NCBI GenBank assembly: GCA_016288005.1
Contig: JAEEXY010000016.1
Coordinates: 1-49,601 of the forward strand
Direction: 5' to 3'
Length of the DNA stretch: 49,601 nucleotides
From: Lachnospiraceae bacterium
Lineage (GTDB): Bacteria > Bacillota > Clostridia > Lachnospirales > Lachnospiraceae
Below, one piece after another: positions 48,416-49,601 of this stretch. Each line of letters opens with the position of its first letter. The stretch's first letter is position 1. Under the pieces are notes generated by a model, which saw only the letters and a list, made by a program, of their open reading frames with translations, was not told where the DNA came from and made no database searches. The position numbers and the translations under genes were made by a program.

Positions 48416-49228
48416 TTACTCACTGATCTCTTTGACCTTCTTCGCGGAACGCTTCTCGGCGATCGCGGGGATCAGATTGTAGAACAGCAGGAATACCGAA
48501 ATGATCACAATGATCAGCGTCGAAAGTGCATTGATCGAAGGATTAATGCGCTTCGACATGGTGTATACCAATATCGAGATATTTGATACGCCGTTTCCCG
48601 TAACGAAATACGAGATAACGAAATCGTCAAAACTCATCGTGAACGCGATGAGCGCGCCGCTTACGATGCCGGGCTTGATCTGGGGCACGATGACCTTAAA
48701 GAGCGCCTGCCAGGGCGTACATCCGAGGTCCATCGCTGCATCCGCGAGGTTCTGGTCCAAAGTGCGGAGCTTCGGCGCAATGCTCAGTATAACGTAAGGG
48801 ATACAGAACATTATGTGCGCGAGCAGCATAGTCAGGAAGCCCTTGCGGATATGGATAGCGCTGTAGAACATCAAAAGTCCGATGGCCGTAACGATCTCGG
48901 GGTTCATGATGGGCAGGTTGTTCACCTGCTCAACGATCGTGCGCAGGACGGCTTTTGACTTTGAAAGTCCGATGGCCGTGACGGTTCCGACAAAGGTCGA
49001 GACCGCGGTAGCGATGACTGCGGTGATGATCGTGTAGAACACGGATTCCATCATTGTCCTGTTGCTGAACATCTTCTCGTACCACTGCAGCGAGAAGCCC
49101 GCGAACTTGGTCAGCGAGCGGCTGTCATTGAACGAGAATACGATCGTGTAGATGATGGGCGCATAGAAAAACAATACCAGCAGGCCCATAAATATGCTTG
49201 AAAGGATACGCTTTTTCTGTTTCTTCAT
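48416..49228 (-). CDS. potC: Polyamine ABC transporter permease PotC
   Basis: A 270-residue inner-membrane permease with about six transmembrane segments, starting with a hydrophobic segment after KKQKKR. The EAA-type loop that contacts the ATPase is seen at DAAMDLGCTPWQALFKVIVPQIKPGI. The second permease, PotB, is encoded just upstream; the stop of potB and the start of potC share one base (TGATG), showing coupled translation. The ATPase gene, potA, must lie outside the window. Confidence 0.93.
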   Translation of the reverse strand: MKKQKKRILSSIFMGLLVLFFYAPIIYTIVFSFNDSRSLTKFAGFSLQWYEKMFSNRTMMESVFYTIITAVIATAVSTFVGTVTAIGLSKSKAVLRTIVEQVNNLPIMNPEIVTAIGLLMFYSAIHIRKGFLTMLLAHIMFCIPYVILSIAPKLRTLDQNLADAAMDLGCTPWQALFKVIVPQIKPGIVSGALIAFTMSFDDFVISYFVTGNGVSNISILVYTMSKRINPSINALSTLIIVIISVFLLFYNLIPAIAEKRSAKKVKEISE

Positions 49229-49601
49229 CAGGTCGCGCTCCTTTCCTGAATCTCCGACTTGTCAAGCTTCTTGGTGACATAAAGGGAGATCATGATGATG
49301 ATCGCCATGATGAGCGAGATCGCGCTTCCGAAATTCCAGTCGCCCGAAGTCAGGAACTGGGACTCGATAACGTTACCTACGAGCACGTACTGGCCGCCGC
49401 CGAGGAGCTTCGGAATGCAGAAGCTCGATACCGCGGGCAGGAATACCAGCGTGATGCCGCTGATAACGCCGGGAAGCGAGAGCGGGAGCGTAACCTTTGT
49501 AAAGCAGCGCAGACGGTCCGCGCCGAGGTCCTGAGCCGCCTCGATCAGGCTGTAATCCATCTTTGTGAGCGAAGTATATATCTGCAGGATCATAAAGGGA
49601 A
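49228..49601 (-). CDS. potB: Polyamine ABC transporter permease PotB (5' part outside window)
   Basis: This is the C-terminal part of a binding-protein-dependent permease; the frame is open to the window edge, so the N-terminal portion is missing. The visible 124 or so residues contain the EAA motif EAAQDLGADRLRCFTKVTLPLSLPGV (described by parts: EAAQDLGADR, then TLPLSLPGV), a VFLPAVSSFCIPKLLGGGQYVLVG segment and the final membrane helix before KKLDKSEIQ. It pairs with PotC to form the channel. Confidence 0.92.
   Translation of the reverse strand, partial: PFMILQIYTSLTKMDYSLIEAAQDLGADRLRCFTKVTLPLSLPGVISGITLVFLPAVSSFCIPKLLGGGQYVLVGNVIESQFLTSGDWNFGSAISLIMAIIIMISLYVTKKLDKSEIQERSAT

Noticed and set aside
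1..49601. CRISPR arrays, tRNA or rRNA genes, insertion sequences and prophage genes
   Set aside because: I saw no regularly spaced repeats, no transposase or integrase motifs and no RNA gene signatures anywhere in the window.

Overview
The window looks like chromosomal DNA from an anaerobic Gram-positive clostridium, most likely a Lachnospiraceae-type organism. The evidence is strong AGGAGG-type ribosome binding sites, TTGACA/TATAAT-type promoters, short intrinsic terminators, an ECF folate transporter, a Veg-like protein, a 'reverse' rubrerythrin, many ferredoxin-type proteins, radical SAM activases, a teichoic-acid-type glycerophosphotransferase and gene orders typical of that family. The taxonomic call is inference. 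I see no phage, insertion sequence, CRISPR array, rRNA or tRNA. The window cuts a gene at each end: folT at the left and a polyamine permease at the right.

Layout. 1-1.74 kb: folate import and polyglutamylation (folT-folC). 1.7-7.3 kb: a membrane diguanylate cyclase, a coiled-coil protein, a two-component system, an unknown protein and a Veg homologue. A 64-base near-perfect palindrome lies at 3941-4004. 7.5-10.7 kb: a rightward group (tadA, an NrdG-like activase, a GNAT acetyltransferase, a YfcE-like phosphodiesterase), then a Pr6Pr membrane protein with its own near-consensus promoter. 10.8-14.7 kb: leftward redox genes, namely reverse rubrerythrin, a HypA-like metallochaperone and a 928-residue Fe-S/flavin oxidoreductase. 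14.8-19.5 kb: a TPM-domain protein paired with a zinc-ribbon membrane protein, then a UBA-like/response regulator/histidine kinase operon.

20.3-29.7 kb is the most distinctive part, a molybdenum hydroxylase island. A leftward operon carries yqeC, a yqeB-mocA fusion, a fused [2Fe-2S]-molybdenum hydroxylase of the selenium-dependent xanthine dehydrogenase type, and a ferredoxin with four cluster motifs. Divergent from it is a complete three-subunit xdhABC set resembling that of E. coli. The accessory genes are those associated with hydroxylases that carry a labile selenium on the molybdenum centre, so a purine or N-heterocycle oxidising module is likely. The leftward hydroxylase has no FAD subunit beside it, so the ferredoxin may take its electrons.

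29.8-38.6 kb: a GH2 glycosidase with an operator-like palindrome, ksgA, tatD, a D-Ala-D-Ala carboxypeptidase, and the poorly understood AmmeMemoRadiSam set. In that set a MEMO/LigB domain and an AMMECR1 domain are fused in one protein, next to the radical SAM enzyme. A terminator-like hairpin lies in the radical SAM gene's leader. 38.6-49.6 kb: a Dabb protein, glycerate kinase with a GHL10-type glycosidase, a CDP-glycerol-type transferase, msrA, an old-yellow-enzyme family oxidoreductase, a histidine phosphatase, TetR with a CapA-like protein, and polyamine ABC transporter genes (potD, potC, partial potB).
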